DNA from: an uncultured Oscillospiraceae bacterium
GTDB lineage: Bacteria; Bacillota_A; Clostridia; Oscillospirales; Oscillospiraceae
Assembly (NCBI GenBank): GCA_900770015.1
Contig: CAAGIU010000195.1
Location: 1 to 38,748, forward strand
Direction of reading: 5' to 3'
Length of the DNA stretch: 38,748 nt
The position numbers and the translations under genes are program-made. A model generated the notes under the pieces. The model was not told where the DNA came from, did no database searches, and saw only the letters and a list, made by a program, of their open reading frames with translations. Positions 8,382 to 15,594 of this stretch are shown piece after piece; the stretch's first letter is position 1, and every line of letters begins with the position of its first letter.

Positions 8382-9365
8382 TCATATCGTCATCGGCGGT
8401 ACATATTTCAGAATGATTTCCCGGCGTTCTCCGGTTCGTGTCTTTGAAAACTGAACGCCGATCTTTTTCAGCTCGTTTTCGTATCGGTTCAGCTTCTTGC
8501 TCAGCACATTGCTCTTGACTGGCAGATGAAGCAAATCTATCAGCTTGGAAGCTGTACCCCGGAATTCGTTGCCCTCCATGAGGTACCGAAGAATGGAAGA
8601 AATGACAGAGTCGTTTTTCATATCATCTCCGGCGGGCGTATCGCCGCTGACATATTCCCAGATGCAGGTCTCCTTGTTGAAGTGGAGCGTCAGTACTCGT
8701 TCTTCTACATCTCTGCCCCGGATATAGAATTTTGCGTCTGGTGAGTTGGGATCGTTTCTCACAAGAACATAGCTGCAATCTGCAGCACCGGTCAGCCCGG
8801 TGGAGCCGCTGACCATTTTGTGTGGATCATCAGCAGTCATTTTGCGAACATGATGAACGCAGGCAATAGAGATGCCATGCCTATCCGCAATCTCCTTGAG
8901 CAAACCGATATCCTTGTAGTCCGCGGCGTAGACATTGTCGCCGCCCATATCACGAACCTTTTGCAGTGTGTCAATAACAATCAGGTTCGTGTCCGGATGC
9001 TCCGCGATGAACAGTTCAATCTGCTCGCTCAGTCCCTCTGACAGTGACTTCACCATGACTGCGAAGTGCAGATTCGGCGGAGCATCGTCCGTGAAGGAAA
9101 GCAGGCGCTGCTGGATGCGGTTGAAGCTGTCCTCGAGGCAGAGGTAGAGCACCGTTCCTTTTTCCGTTTCATAATTCCAGAACGGCTCACCCCTGGCAAC
9201 CTTCAGGCACAGCAAAAGAAGCATCCATGACTTTCCGATCTTCGACATGCCGGAAACAATGTTCAGCCCCTGCGCCATGAAGTCCTGCACGATAAAATGG
9301 ATCGGCGGCAGATCCATATCCAGCAGTTCCTTCCCACTGACAGTTTTTATTCTCTCTGTTGTCAT
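8382..9365 (-). CDS. RepA-like AAA/RecA-fold ATPase of the mobile element
   Basis: This 327-residue P-loop ATPase is of the RepA/AAA_25 helicase type. Walker A is GMSKIGKS (39-46), the acidic LCLED ends at 80, Walker B is LIVID (129-133), and a VHHVRK segment follows near 165. The C-terminal part (about 250-327) resembles a winged-helix region (YLMEGNEFRGTASKLIDLLHLP). Such proteins are plasmid- or element-encoded replication helicases. The gene has a textbook AGGAGG. It lies beside the TGTGACGG repeats and is divergent from the next gene, which fits a replication module of an integrated element. Confidence 0.8.
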   Translation of the reverse strand: MTTERIKTVSGKELLDMDLPPIHFIVQDFMAQGLNIVSGMSKIGKSWMLLLLCLKVARGEPFWNYETEKGTVLYLCLEDSFNRIQQRLLSFTDDAPPNLHFAVMVKSLSEGLSEQIELFIAEHPDTNLIVIDTLQKVRDMGGDNVYAADYKDIGLLKEIADRHGISIACVHHVRKMTADDPHKMVSGSTGLTGAADCSYVLVRNDPNSPDAKFYIRGRDVEERVLTLHFNKETCIWEYVSGDTPAGDDMKNDSVISSILRYLMEGNEFRGTASKLIDLLHLPVKSNVLSKKLNRYENELKKIGVQFSKTRTGERREIILKYVPPMTI

Positions 9366-9381
9366 ACTCGTCCTCCTTGTA

Positions 9382-9509
9382 GAAAATAGATAATTCGATG
9401 CGCACTTGAATTGTCTATATGGATGATAGCAGAGGACTTGCTTTCTGTAAATAGATGTTGTATAAATATAATGTGTTCTCTATTTTGGGGAGGAGTATTA
9501 TCTATTTTC
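9382..9509. promoter_or_regulatory. Divergent promoter region with AATAGA/TCTATT repeats
   Basis: GAAAATAGATAA (9382-9393) and its exact reverse complement TTATCTATTTTC (9498-9509) bracket the divergent control region, each close to one start codon. Related words lie between them (AAATAGATG near 9449, CTCTATTTT near 9478). A rightward promoter TTGCTT (9438-9443), 17 bases, TATAAA (9461-9466) is present. The pattern suggests a regulator binding site shared by the two divergent genes. Confidence 0.45.
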
Positions 9510-9533
9510 AAAAAATTTTTTTGGAGGAAGCTT

Positions 9534-10721
9534 ATGTTTTCGTTCCGCGCTTACTTCTGTGATAGCGATATTTATATCGACGAGCATAACAAATACGCTG
9601 CCAATGAAATACTGACAGCGTATTTGAATGCGGATATTGAAGATGAACAATATAAGGATTGGCTTAGGAATCTGAAAAAGTACAGACGCAAACTGCAGCT
9701 ATCCCCGGAGACTGATTACGAAGATTTCGAAAATTATAACCGTATCGTTTATACTGCTTCCAAGCTACTACAGGAAATCAATGATTTTATAATGTCGCTT
9801 CCTCCCTATGACAAAACCTTTCATCAGCCTGCCCGCCTGTTAGAGGATTTACTGAACAACCATTCCATCCTGTTTGATGATTCGATCGTCGGTGCTGCAA
9901 GAAGTGGCATTTCATATGACACATTTATTGGCAGCGGCATGGACAATCGACATGATTCCGACCCTGGCAGATTTCATCTGTCACTGTTTGTTCCGTCTGA
10001 GGAAGTGCTGCTTGATAAGTGTCACGAGGATTACGACCCAGTAATGGGCGAGGAACTTGTAAAGCTTAACACAGACCTTGCAAATTTCTACGATGGCTAC
10101 ATCACATTTTTACAGAGCCTCTCGGCAGTGAGGACAGTGTTCGCGCCTTTTGTTGCCGACTATCTGAACAGCAATAACGGCTTTCCTCAGAACAGCGATC
10201 TTGCAAATCTCTACGAGCGTTTCAGCCGTGAACACGGAAATGGCTTTGACAACATTCACTGCTCCCTCCAGTCTTATGGCTACAAGCTGCTGAGAGGCGA
10301 GTATAATGTCCCCATTCTTTGTAACGAGATCCGGTTCGGAGATTTGCAGTCCTTCCTGTTCTACGATTTTTTCAACGGAATCAAATATAATTTCATTCCC
10401 AACCGCTGCAAAAACTGTAGGCGCTATTTCCTGATCCGCGCCGGAAAGTATTTCAGCTATTGCAGCCGACCGCTGGAAGACGAACCGGGGAAAACCTGCC
10501 GTGATGTCGGCGCCAGAAAGCGTTACGACGACAAGTGCAAAACTGACCCTGTGTGGCAAATCTATAACCGCGCTTACAAGGCTCACTACGCCCGATACAT
10601 GAAAAAGAAAATGACGGTTTCCGAATTTGAAGAGTGGTCGCGCATGGCATCGGAACTACGTGACAAGGCCATTGCAGATGAAATCCTGTTTGAGCAATAC
10701 TGCGTGGAAATAAAGAAATAA
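9534..10721 (+). CDS. Conserved protein with C-terminal zinc-type motif (DUF6076-like)
   Basis: This 395-residue protein has no enzymatic signature that I recognise. The C-terminal part contains CKNCRRYFL, then YFSYCSR, then KTCRDVGARKRY, a Cys pattern typical of a small zinc-binding module. It recalls proteins annotated DUF6076 in Clostridia mobile elements. The N-terminal 280 residues are rich in acidic and aromatic residues with no membrane segments. The frame is open for 41 codons upstream, but the ATG at 9534 has GGAGGAAG at ideal distance and is preferred. It is transcribed divergently from the RepA-like gene and ends at a strong hairpin. Confidence 0.65.
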   Translation: MFSFRAYFCDSDIYIDEHNKYAANEILTAYLNADIEDEQYKDWLRNLKKYRRKLQLSPETDYEDFENYNRIVYTASKLLQEINDFIMSLPPYDKTFHQPARLLEDLLNNHSILFDDSIVGAARSGISYDTFIGSGMDNRHDSDPGRFHLSLFVPSEEVLLDKCHEDYDPVMGEELVKLNTDLANFYDGYITFLQSLSAVRTVFAPFVADYLNSNNGFPQNSDLANLYERFSREHGNGFDNIHCSLQSYGYKLLRGEYNVPILCNEIRFGDLQSFLFYDFFNGIKYNFIPNRCKNCRRYFLIRAGKYFSYCSRPLEDEPGKTCRDVGARKRYDDKCKTDPVWQIYNRAYKAHYARYMKKKMTVSEFEEWSRMASELRDKAIADEILFEQYCVEIKK

Positions 10722-10740
10722 TCCGTAAAAACATAAAATA

Positions 10741-10784
10741 CCCCCACTTGTAAACAGCGAATCAGGCTGCCTGTCAAGTGGGGG
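10741..10784 (+). terminator. Hairpin downstream of the DUF6076-like gene
   Basis: CCCCCACTTG (10741-10750) and CAAGTGGGGG (10775-10784) pair perfectly across a 24-base loop that contains a further ACAG/CTGT pairing. CGTTTCG follows, so the U-tract is short. It starts 19 bases after the stop codon. The following stretch 10785-10948 shows no gene. Confidence 0.5.
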
Positions 10785-10948
10785 CGTTTCGCCGCCTGTG
10801 TCGGCTTTGTTTTCATGTGGGGCAGTTACCCTCAGAACGCAAACAAAACCGACAAACCGGCACCGGTGGTGACAACTTGTCGGCTCTGCGATTTTTGCCA
10901 TATCTGACAGTTGTAAAATCCTGTAAGGAAGGTTTGCCGGAGGTGGCA

Positions 10949-11089
10949 ATGCACTGGGAACATCGCTTCAACCATATCACGGAATACAGTGAGATTATCA
11001 CCAGAAGGCTTGTGGAGAGGGTTACGATTTTCGATGAGAAGATTGTGGTGGAACTGAAATCTGGTCTTCAGATGGAAGTGGAAGAGTAA
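10949..11089 (+). pseudogene. C-terminal remnant of a serine recombinase
   Basis: The last 46 codons of an open frame read MHWEHRFNHITEYSEIITRR and then LVERVTIFDEKIVVELKSGL. This matches the usual tail of large serine recombinases, in which a helix ending TR.LV..I.. precedes strands with the pattern V...I.I.FK.G. No catalytic domain lies upstream. The frame extends to about 10778 but that part has no family resemblance. It is a leftover of a second recombinase, different from the intact leftward one. Confidence 0.6.
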
Positions 11090-11300
11090 AGAAAATATGG
11101 ACGCAAAGTGAAACCCGGAGCCGACTTTTGCAGATCAGCTCCTCAATATTATTGTATCGTTCCGATTTAATTCAAGGAATGACCTTATCATTCTGGTTAT
11201 CCAGTACGATTATACCGATTTTTCTTTTTGCAGTATGGTTGCAGACTTGTATTCTTCGAGCAATAGAAATATAATGGAATAAATTGTAGGAGGCGCAGAA

Positions 11301-11483
11301 ATGGACTATATGACATTAAAAAAAGCAAGCGAAAAATGAGGAGTTTCAGTTCGACAGATAAACTATTATTGCGCCGATGGCCGTATCCTCGGCGCTGTGA
11401 AGATGGCGACAATCTGGCTGATACCGAAAGACGCAGAGAAGCCTGCTGACAGGCGTAGGAAGAAGGCAAAGAACAACCAATGA
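11301..11483 (+). pseudogene. Small helix-turn-helix/excisionase-like gene with an in-frame TGA
   Basis: From an ATG with a GGAGG ribosome site, the frame reads MDYMTLKKASEK, TGA (11337-11339), GVSVRQINYYCADGRILGAV, then KMATIWLIPKDAEKPADRRR and ends at 11483. The family pattern is KEASEKWGIS.R.I...C..GRI.GA...G..W.IPKDA.KP, so the TGA replaces the conserved Trp (TGG to TGA). A single base change explains the lesion and the rest is intact. These 60-residue proteins are common in Clostridia mobile elements. The preceding 11090-11300 contains an open frame without a start (about 11110-11282) that I do not recognise. Confidence 0.6.
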
Positions 11484-11554
11484 GATTAACGAAAAGTGAA
11501 TTTGACTGATTATTGACTTTTTCCTATTATGATACCAGCGAGCGAGGTGAAACC

Positions 11555-11884
11555 ATGAGTTATACGATTATGATCATAGATGATGAACAGATGATTTTAG
11601 ATGCCCTGCGTTTTGCCCGCCATAAGATCGCATTAAAGGCCGGGTGGCAAGAAGGTCTGCTTACAATTCAAGTACATGATGATGGGAAGGGCTTTTCAGA
11701 AGAATCCCTCCGCTCCGCCACAAGGCCGTTTTACAAAGAAAATACGGAAAATGACCACTTCGGGCTTGGCCTCTCGATCTGCAACACCCTTTGTCAGAAA
11801 CAGGGTGGAACGCTCTCTCTGAGCAATAACAACGGAGCTTGCGTAGAAATGCAGATACAAGCGGAAAAAATTGATGCCGATTGA
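11555..11884 (+). pseudogene. In-frame fusion of a response regulator start to a histidine kinase end
   Basis: The 109-residue product starts MSYTIMIIDDEQMILDAL, the beginning of a response-regulator receiver domain with the acidic DDE cluster. It continues directly into the ATPase part of a sensor kinase: the end of an N box (ALRFARHKI), the G1 box VHDDGKGF and the G2 box HFGLGLSIC. Most of the receiver, the regulator's DNA-binding domain and the kinase sensor and phospho-acceptor parts are missing. A deletion inside a regulator-kinase operon, possibly at a shared short sequence encoding Ala-Leu, would give this. It is unlikely to signal normally. Confidence 0.7.
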
Positions 11885-11907
11885 CCAATCGTAGACCTTT
11901 TCCAATT

Positions 11908-11940
11908 ATACTCTCCTTATCCTAACGATAAGGAGAGTAT
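11908..11940 (+). terminator. Perfect 14-base hairpin with U-tract, overlapping the lipoprotein ribosome site
   Basis: ATACTCTCCTTATC (11908-11921) and GATAAGGAGAGTAT (11927-11940) pair perfectly around a 5-base loop and are followed by TTTT. This is a good intrinsic terminator for the preceding fused gene. The 3' arm contains AAGGAGAG, the ribosome site of the lipoprotein ATG at 11945, so the same structure could block its translation. Confidence 0.7.
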
Positions 11941-11944
11941 TTTT

Positions 11945-12235
11945 ATGCACAGATTTCTTTTTATTTCATTGGCACTTGTATGTTTGCTGGCTGGGTGCAG
12001 CGCGCCGCAGACCAGCGCCCCAGCCACGGATGAATCGGACAACCTGGACGCCTATTTTGAGGAAAAACCAGCGGACAATGAGGTGGGCTCTGCGGAATTT
12101 GGTCTGCAAGACCCGATGGACATGGTTTATACCTACGATGGTGACCCTTCACAGATGACATTGGAAGTGTGGCAGATTTTCTGCTTCGCAATGCTGGATC
12201 TGTCAAAAAGAAATATGTGGAATGGTACATATTGA
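11945..12235 (+). CDS. Small predicted lipoprotein, possibly truncated
   Basis: This 96-residue protein has a lipoprotein signal peptide: basic start MHRF, hydrophobic core LFISLALVCLLAGC, lipobox LAGC with the lipidated Cys18. The mature part is acidic (DESDNLDAYFEEKPAD). After DPMDMVYTYDGDPSQMTLEV, the last 20 residues change character, so the gene may be a truncated remnant of a longer lipoprotein. It follows the regulator-kinase fusion, and lipoproteins often accompany such systems. Its role is unknown. Confidence 0.55.
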   Translation: MHRFLFISLALVCLLAGCSAPQTSAPATDESDNLDAYFEEKPADNEVGSAEFGLQDPMDMVYTYDGDPSQMTLEVWQIFCFAMLDLSKRNMWNGTY

Positions 12236-12290
12236 CGAAAGTTAGAGCGAAAACGCACTTTTACGGTATGTATTCGGGACGGTAAAAATT

Positions 12291-12318
12291 GGGCATCTGC
12301 CAATCACGGCAGATGCCC
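12291..12318 (-). terminator. Terminator for the leftward fic-like gene
   Basis: GGGCATCTGCC (12291-12301) and GGCAGATGCCC (12308-12318) form a perfect 11-base stem with a 6-base loop. On the minus strand AATTTTT follows, giving an intrinsic terminator downstream of fic. Confidence 0.7.
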
Positions 12319-12328
12319 GTCGTTATAT

Positions 12329-12341
12329 TTGGGGAACTTTT
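12329..12341 (+). repeat. 13-base direct repeat, copy 1 (left of fic)
   Basis: TTGGGGAACTTTT is identical to 13324-13336 on the other side of the fic-like gene, 995 bases away. It lies between the fic stop codon and its terminator. Confidence 0.6.
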
Positions 12342-12374
12342 TGCAAGATAGGAAACAAAATTGTTCCCTACAGA

Positions 12375-13313
12375 TTATAATGTCCGCCAGCAGTTGGAGC
12401 GCATAAATTCCAGAATCTCGCCGTTATCCCGGTCCTCATAGTAGGCAACCAGCAGCCGCTTGAACTCCGGCACATGGCTTTCCGGGATCACCAGCAGACC
12501 TTGCCCTTGGGAGATCAGATAGTGGTTTGCGAAGATCACCGAAGCCCGCTTGTTGCCATCGTTGAAGATCTGGGTTTTCATGCAGTACAGGCACAGCCGG
12601 ATGGCGGTGTCCACCGCATCGGTGCTGTCCGCAAGGATGGCATCGATGCTTTCCTTTACGATGGTTTCAATGGGCAAGGGTGGAACATAGCTGGTGCCGC
12701 CGATGGTTACCGGCACACCCCGGATGCGTCCGCCGTCAGAATAGAATCCTTCATTGACCAGCTTGGCAATATGGCAGAGAATGTGATAGTCCGTGCCATA
12801 GCTCAGAACATCCCTATCCAGAATGAACTCCCAGGCGTGCTTCAGGTTCAGAATTTTCTGCACATCCGTTGCGGTCATGCCGGATACAATGCCGTTTTCA
12901 ATGATAGTTTCGGTCTGGGGATAGGTGGTAGCCACACCCTCCAGAACTGCCTGATCGTAGATGTTGGCCTTCATGTTGGCCCGGGCGAAGTCCAGATTCA
13001 GCATCACTCTGGCGGAAAGCTCCGTTTCCTCGTAGCCCAGAGCAGCCAGTTCTTTTTCCACCCGGCGGATCTGCTTTCGCAGTTCCCGTGCCTCTCTGGA
13101 ATTGCGGAGTAGAAGCTGGTACAGCTCGTCGGAGTAGGCATCCACATAGGTGGAGGTCAGACGGCTGCCCACCCGCTTGCGGACATAGAGATATTTCTGC
13201 CCGTCCCGGTCCTTGATCTCCGGGGAGCCGTCGTAGGGTATCAGATTTAAGCGCGCCTGATAATCCGCTTTCTGATGCAGCAGCTCTTGTACTCTGGAAT
13301 ATGCGTTTTCCAT
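12375..13313 (-). CDS. Fic-family protein with variant catalytic motif
   Basis: This 312-residue protein has a Fic domain in its C-terminal half. The motif region reads KTQIFNDGNKRASVIFAN, where the usual HPFxxGN(G/K)R is expected. The anion-binding FNDGNKR is kept but the catalytic His position is Gln. An upstream VLEGVATTYPQTE segment (about residue 125) resembles the region around the inhibitory S/TxxxE helix of class II Fic proteins, with Gln in place of Ser/Thr. Fic proteins usually transfer AMP to protein targets; loss of the His argues against standard activity. It has an AAGGAGG ribosome site and stands alone with its own terminator. No antitoxin gene is seen beside it. Confidence 0.8.
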   Translation of the reverse strand: MENAYSRVQELLHQKADYQARLNLIPYDGSPEIKDRDGQKYLYVRKRVGSRLTSTYVDAYSDELYQLLLRNSREARELRKQIRRVEKELAALGYEETELSARVMLNLDFARANMKANIYDQAVLEGVATTYPQTETIIENGIVSGMTATDVQKILNLKHAWEFILDRDVLSYGTDYHILCHIAKLVNEGFYSDGGRIRGVPVTIGGTSYVPPLPIETIVKESIDAILADSTDAVDTAIRLCLYCMKTQIFNDGNKRASVIFANHYLISQGQGLLVIPESHVPEFKRLLVAYYEDRDNGEILEFMRSNCWRTL

Positions 13314-13323
13314 GGCAACCTCC

Positions 13324-13367
13324 TTGGGGAACTTTTATGGAATATAATATACCAAAATGTTCCCCAA
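13324..13367. promoter_or_regulatory. Inverted repeat around the fic promoter, with direct-repeat copy 2
   Basis: TTGGGGAAC (13324-13332) and GTTCCCCAA (13359-13367) are perfect 9-base arms flanking 26 AT-rich bases that could hold the leftward -10 region. The inner arm abuts the ribosome site of fic. The same word recurs downstream of the gene. It is a candidate autoregulatory operator. Confidence 0.5.
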
Positions 13368-13440
13368 TATGCAAGGAGAATATTCTGAGAAGCGATCTCA
13401 AGCGCCAAGGCAAACGATGGATATAGGAATAAGATAGTTT

Positions 13441-14853
13441 CTATTTTGTGTTCTTGGGCGCGTGCTCAATGTTGTAGAAAAACATGATGACCACACCGGC
13501 AATAAAACTGATGACCGGCATGCCGGCAAAGCAGAAATTGAAGAAGCTACGGACAGCCTCAGGCTGCGTAATGATTTGCTCGGCGGATTCCGGCACGATA
13601 TAACCGAATGCGTTGATGCCTGCCAGCAAAATCGTCTGGCTGATACCGGTGACAGCAGTCTGGGCGATGTTGGTGACTGATGCGGAAAAGCCGTCTGCCC
13701 GGAAGCCATTGGTCAGTTCAATATGATCCAAGGCTTCTGCCAGATACGATACCATCACAAAGCTGGGCAGGCTGCCGAAGGATTTGATCATCAGCGCCAC
13801 CAGCAGAACGATGAAATTGTTGGGACTTAGCAGCATCACCAGACTGCTGACCGCCGCAATGGAGAATCCAACAATGGTCACTTTCCGCTTACCGAATTTC
13901 CGGACCAGTGGCCAGAGGATCACGATGCCGTAGCCCATAGGCCCCTGACCCACCACATTTAGGAAGATCTGCTTTCCCGCGCCGTCGGCGATGGAGTTTT
14001 CCAGAACCCAGTTGCAGTAGTAAAGCATACTGCTGTGGGAAAGATTCGTTGCCAAAGTAGACACAAAGGTGAATGCGATGATCATCACCCAGTAGCGGTC
14101 CTGCAAACAAGCCTTGATCTGCCGGGCAAAGGACACTTCTTCTTTCTTTTCTTCCGGGGCCAGCTGCGCCGTGACCCGTTCATAAGTAAAGTAATACTCG
14201 ATCAGCGTGGCAGGCAGCGCCACCACGGACAAACAGCTCATGACGGCGAGCCAGGAGCTCTGGGCACTTGCGCCTACACCCAGATGGCGCACCAGCAACG
14301 GCATGATCACCATAGAAAGGGCGCCCGGTATCATACTGGTTGCGGTGGAGGTGGCCATGGCCAGACTGTCCCGCTGTTTGGTGTCCCGGGTGGAAAGGGG
14401 TACCATCATGGAGTGGCTCAGAGAATAGATGGAAAATGCCAGAGAGAAAAAGAGATTATAGCTGATGACCACCCATGCGATCTGCACAGCATAGGAAGCC
14501 TTGGGCACGGCATATAGCCCGATGCCGCAGAGGGTAATCAGAATGCCGGAAAAGAACATCCATGGCCTTGCTTTGCCTTGTACAGTACGGGTTCGGTCAA
14601 TGAGCCGACCAAGAAACAAGCTGATGATCGCGCTTAGGAAACGGGATACAATTGGCATCATGGTCAGGAAGCCACCGGCAAGGCCCAATACGTCCGTGTA
14701 AAATTGGGTCAGGTAATTGCCAGCCAGACCGTTATAGACCATATAGGCAAGGCAGGGGCCGAGAAAGTAGCCCAGAATCTTTTCTCGCTTTGTGGGCTGC
14801 TCAGTCTTGGAAAGGGTATTTAGATATTTTGAGGAAAAGAAATCTTTTGCCAT
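13441..14853 (-). CDS. GPH-family sugar:cation symporter (MelB-like)
   Basis: This 470-residue membrane protein has about 12 hydrophobic segments. The glycoside-pentoside-hexuronide features are the FLGPCLAYMVYNGLAGNYLTQFYTDVLG first helices, the FLGRLIDRTRTVQGKARPW loop after helix 2 (D and R/K residues of the family) and the KACLQDRYW central loop. It should import a small glycoside with Na+ or H+. I chose the ATG at 14853 because GGGAGGG lies 7 bases upstream; an ATG 6 bases earlier is too close to it. It is divergent from a TetR-type gene, which probably controls it. Confidence 0.88.
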   Translation of the reverse strand: MAKDFFSSKYLNTLSKTEQPTKREKILGYFLGPCLAYMVYNGLAGNYLTQFYTDVLGLAGGFLTMMPIVSRFLSAIISLFLGRLIDRTRTVQGKARPWMFFSGILITLCGIGLYAVPKASYAVQIAWVVISYNLFFSLAFSIYSLSHSMMVPLSTRDTKQRDSLAMATSTATSMIPGALSMVIMPLLVRHLGVGASAQSSWLAVMSCLSVVALPATLIEYYFTYERVTAQLAPEEKKEEVSFARQIKACLQDRYWVMIIAFTFVSTLATNLSHSSMLYYCNWVLENSIADGAGKQIFLNVVGQGPMGYGIVILWPLVRKFGKRKVTIVGFSIAAVSSLVMLLSPNNFIVLLVALMIKSFGSLPSFVMVSYLAEALDHIELTNGFRADGFSASVTNIAQTAVTGISQTILLAGINAFGYIVPESAEQIITQPEAVRSFFNFCFAGMPVISFIAGVVIMFFYNIEHAPKNTK

Positions 14854-14886
14854 TGTCATCCCTCCCAAAAAGATTTTAGACAAGTG

Positions 14887-14915
14887 TTGCTTATCTCTTG
14901 AAAATATAGTATAAT
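14887..14915 (+). promoter_or_regulatory. Promoter of the TetR-type gene
   Basis: TTGCTT (14887-14892), 17 bases, then a perfect TATAAT (14910-14915). GTTGCTT at 14886-14892 has its reverse complement AAGCAAC at 14929-14935. A binding site overlapping this promoter and the divergent transporter leader is plausible. Confidence 0.6.
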
Positions 14916-14975
14916 GGGATACAGAAAAAAGCAACCAACAATGCTTTGGAATGTGTTGATTAAGAGGGAATGACT

Positions 14976-15539
14976 ATGAATGTATACGACGCAAGGGTGC
15001 AGTACACCAGAAAAGTAATTGAAAACAGTTTTCTGAAACTACTGAAGGAAAAGCCTGTTTCCCGGATCACAGTCACCGAGCTTTGCAGCGATGCCGGGAT
15101 CAACCGGGCCACCTTTTACAAGCACTACCCGGATATTCAGGCTTTGTTAGAGTCGCTGGAGAACCAGATTCTGGATCGGCTTAAGGCCCTCTGGGATGAG
15201 ATACCAAAAGGTGATATCCAGCAAATGATCCTGCAGATGCTCCGTTATACCAAGGAATATGGAGACCGGTATTTTGCACTGGCATCGGAAAACGGAGATC
15301 CTGACTTCTTTGCAAAAATGTTTCTGCAGAGCTATCAGAATGCATACCCCATGCTGGAGAAACAGGTTAAAAGCCTTCCGCCGGAGCGATTGGAGCTGGC
15401 TTACCGCTTTCTCTCTCACGGCTGCGGCAGCATCTTGACCGGATGGTATCAAAAGGGCATGAAAACACCGCCGGAAGAGCTGGCAAGGCTGATTGCCGAT
15501 CTCAGCGGCGGTGCTGTTCAAGGGGTAATAGGCGTGTAA
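14976..15539 (+). CDS. TetR/AcrR-family transcriptional regulator
   Basis: This 187-residue protein has an N-terminal TetR helix-turn-helix (about 8-58: RKVIENSFLKLLKEK, ITVTELCSDAGINRATFYKHY) and a helical ligand domain similar to TetR C-terminal domains of Firmicutes. I prefer the ATG at 14976, 7 bases from GAGGG, to the ATG at 14970, which nearly abuts it. It is divergent from a GPH transporter and is probably its local regulator. The inducer is unknown. Confidence 0.85.
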   Translation: MNVYDARVQYTRKVIENSFLKLLKEKPVSRITVTELCSDAGINRATFYKHYPDIQALLESLENQILDRLKALWDEIPKGDIQQMILQMLRYTKEYGDRYFALASENGDPDFFAKMFLQSYQNAYPMLEKQVKSLPPERLELAYRFLSHGCGSILTGWYQKGMKTPPEELARLIADLSGGAVQGVIGV

Positions 15540-15541
15540 AT

Positions 15542-15586
15542 AAAAAATGTGTCTGCGCAGCGAAAACCTGCGCAGACACATTTTTT
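15542..15586. terminator. Bidirectional intrinsic terminator between convergent genes
   Basis: TGTGTCTGCGCAG (15548-15560) and CTGCGCAGACACA (15568-15580) pair perfectly, flanked by A6 and T6 so that both strands have a U-tract. It serves the TetR-type gene and the convergent nucleoside hydrolase-like gene. Confidence 0.85.
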
Positions 15587-15594
15587 AGTGCAAA

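Noticed and set aside
8013..8385. Short open frames in the TGACG-rich block
   Set aside because: Their products are mainly translations of the DNA repeats, with no good ribosome site or family pattern.
7849..8400. CRISPR array suspected from the short repeats
   Set aside because: The repeats are only 8 bases, irregularly spaced and partly tandem, and no cas genes are in the window.
11110..11282. Open frame of about 57 codons before the helix-turn-helix pseudogene
   Set aside because: It has no start codon, no ribosome site and no recognised similarity. It may be a gene remnant, but I cannot support it.
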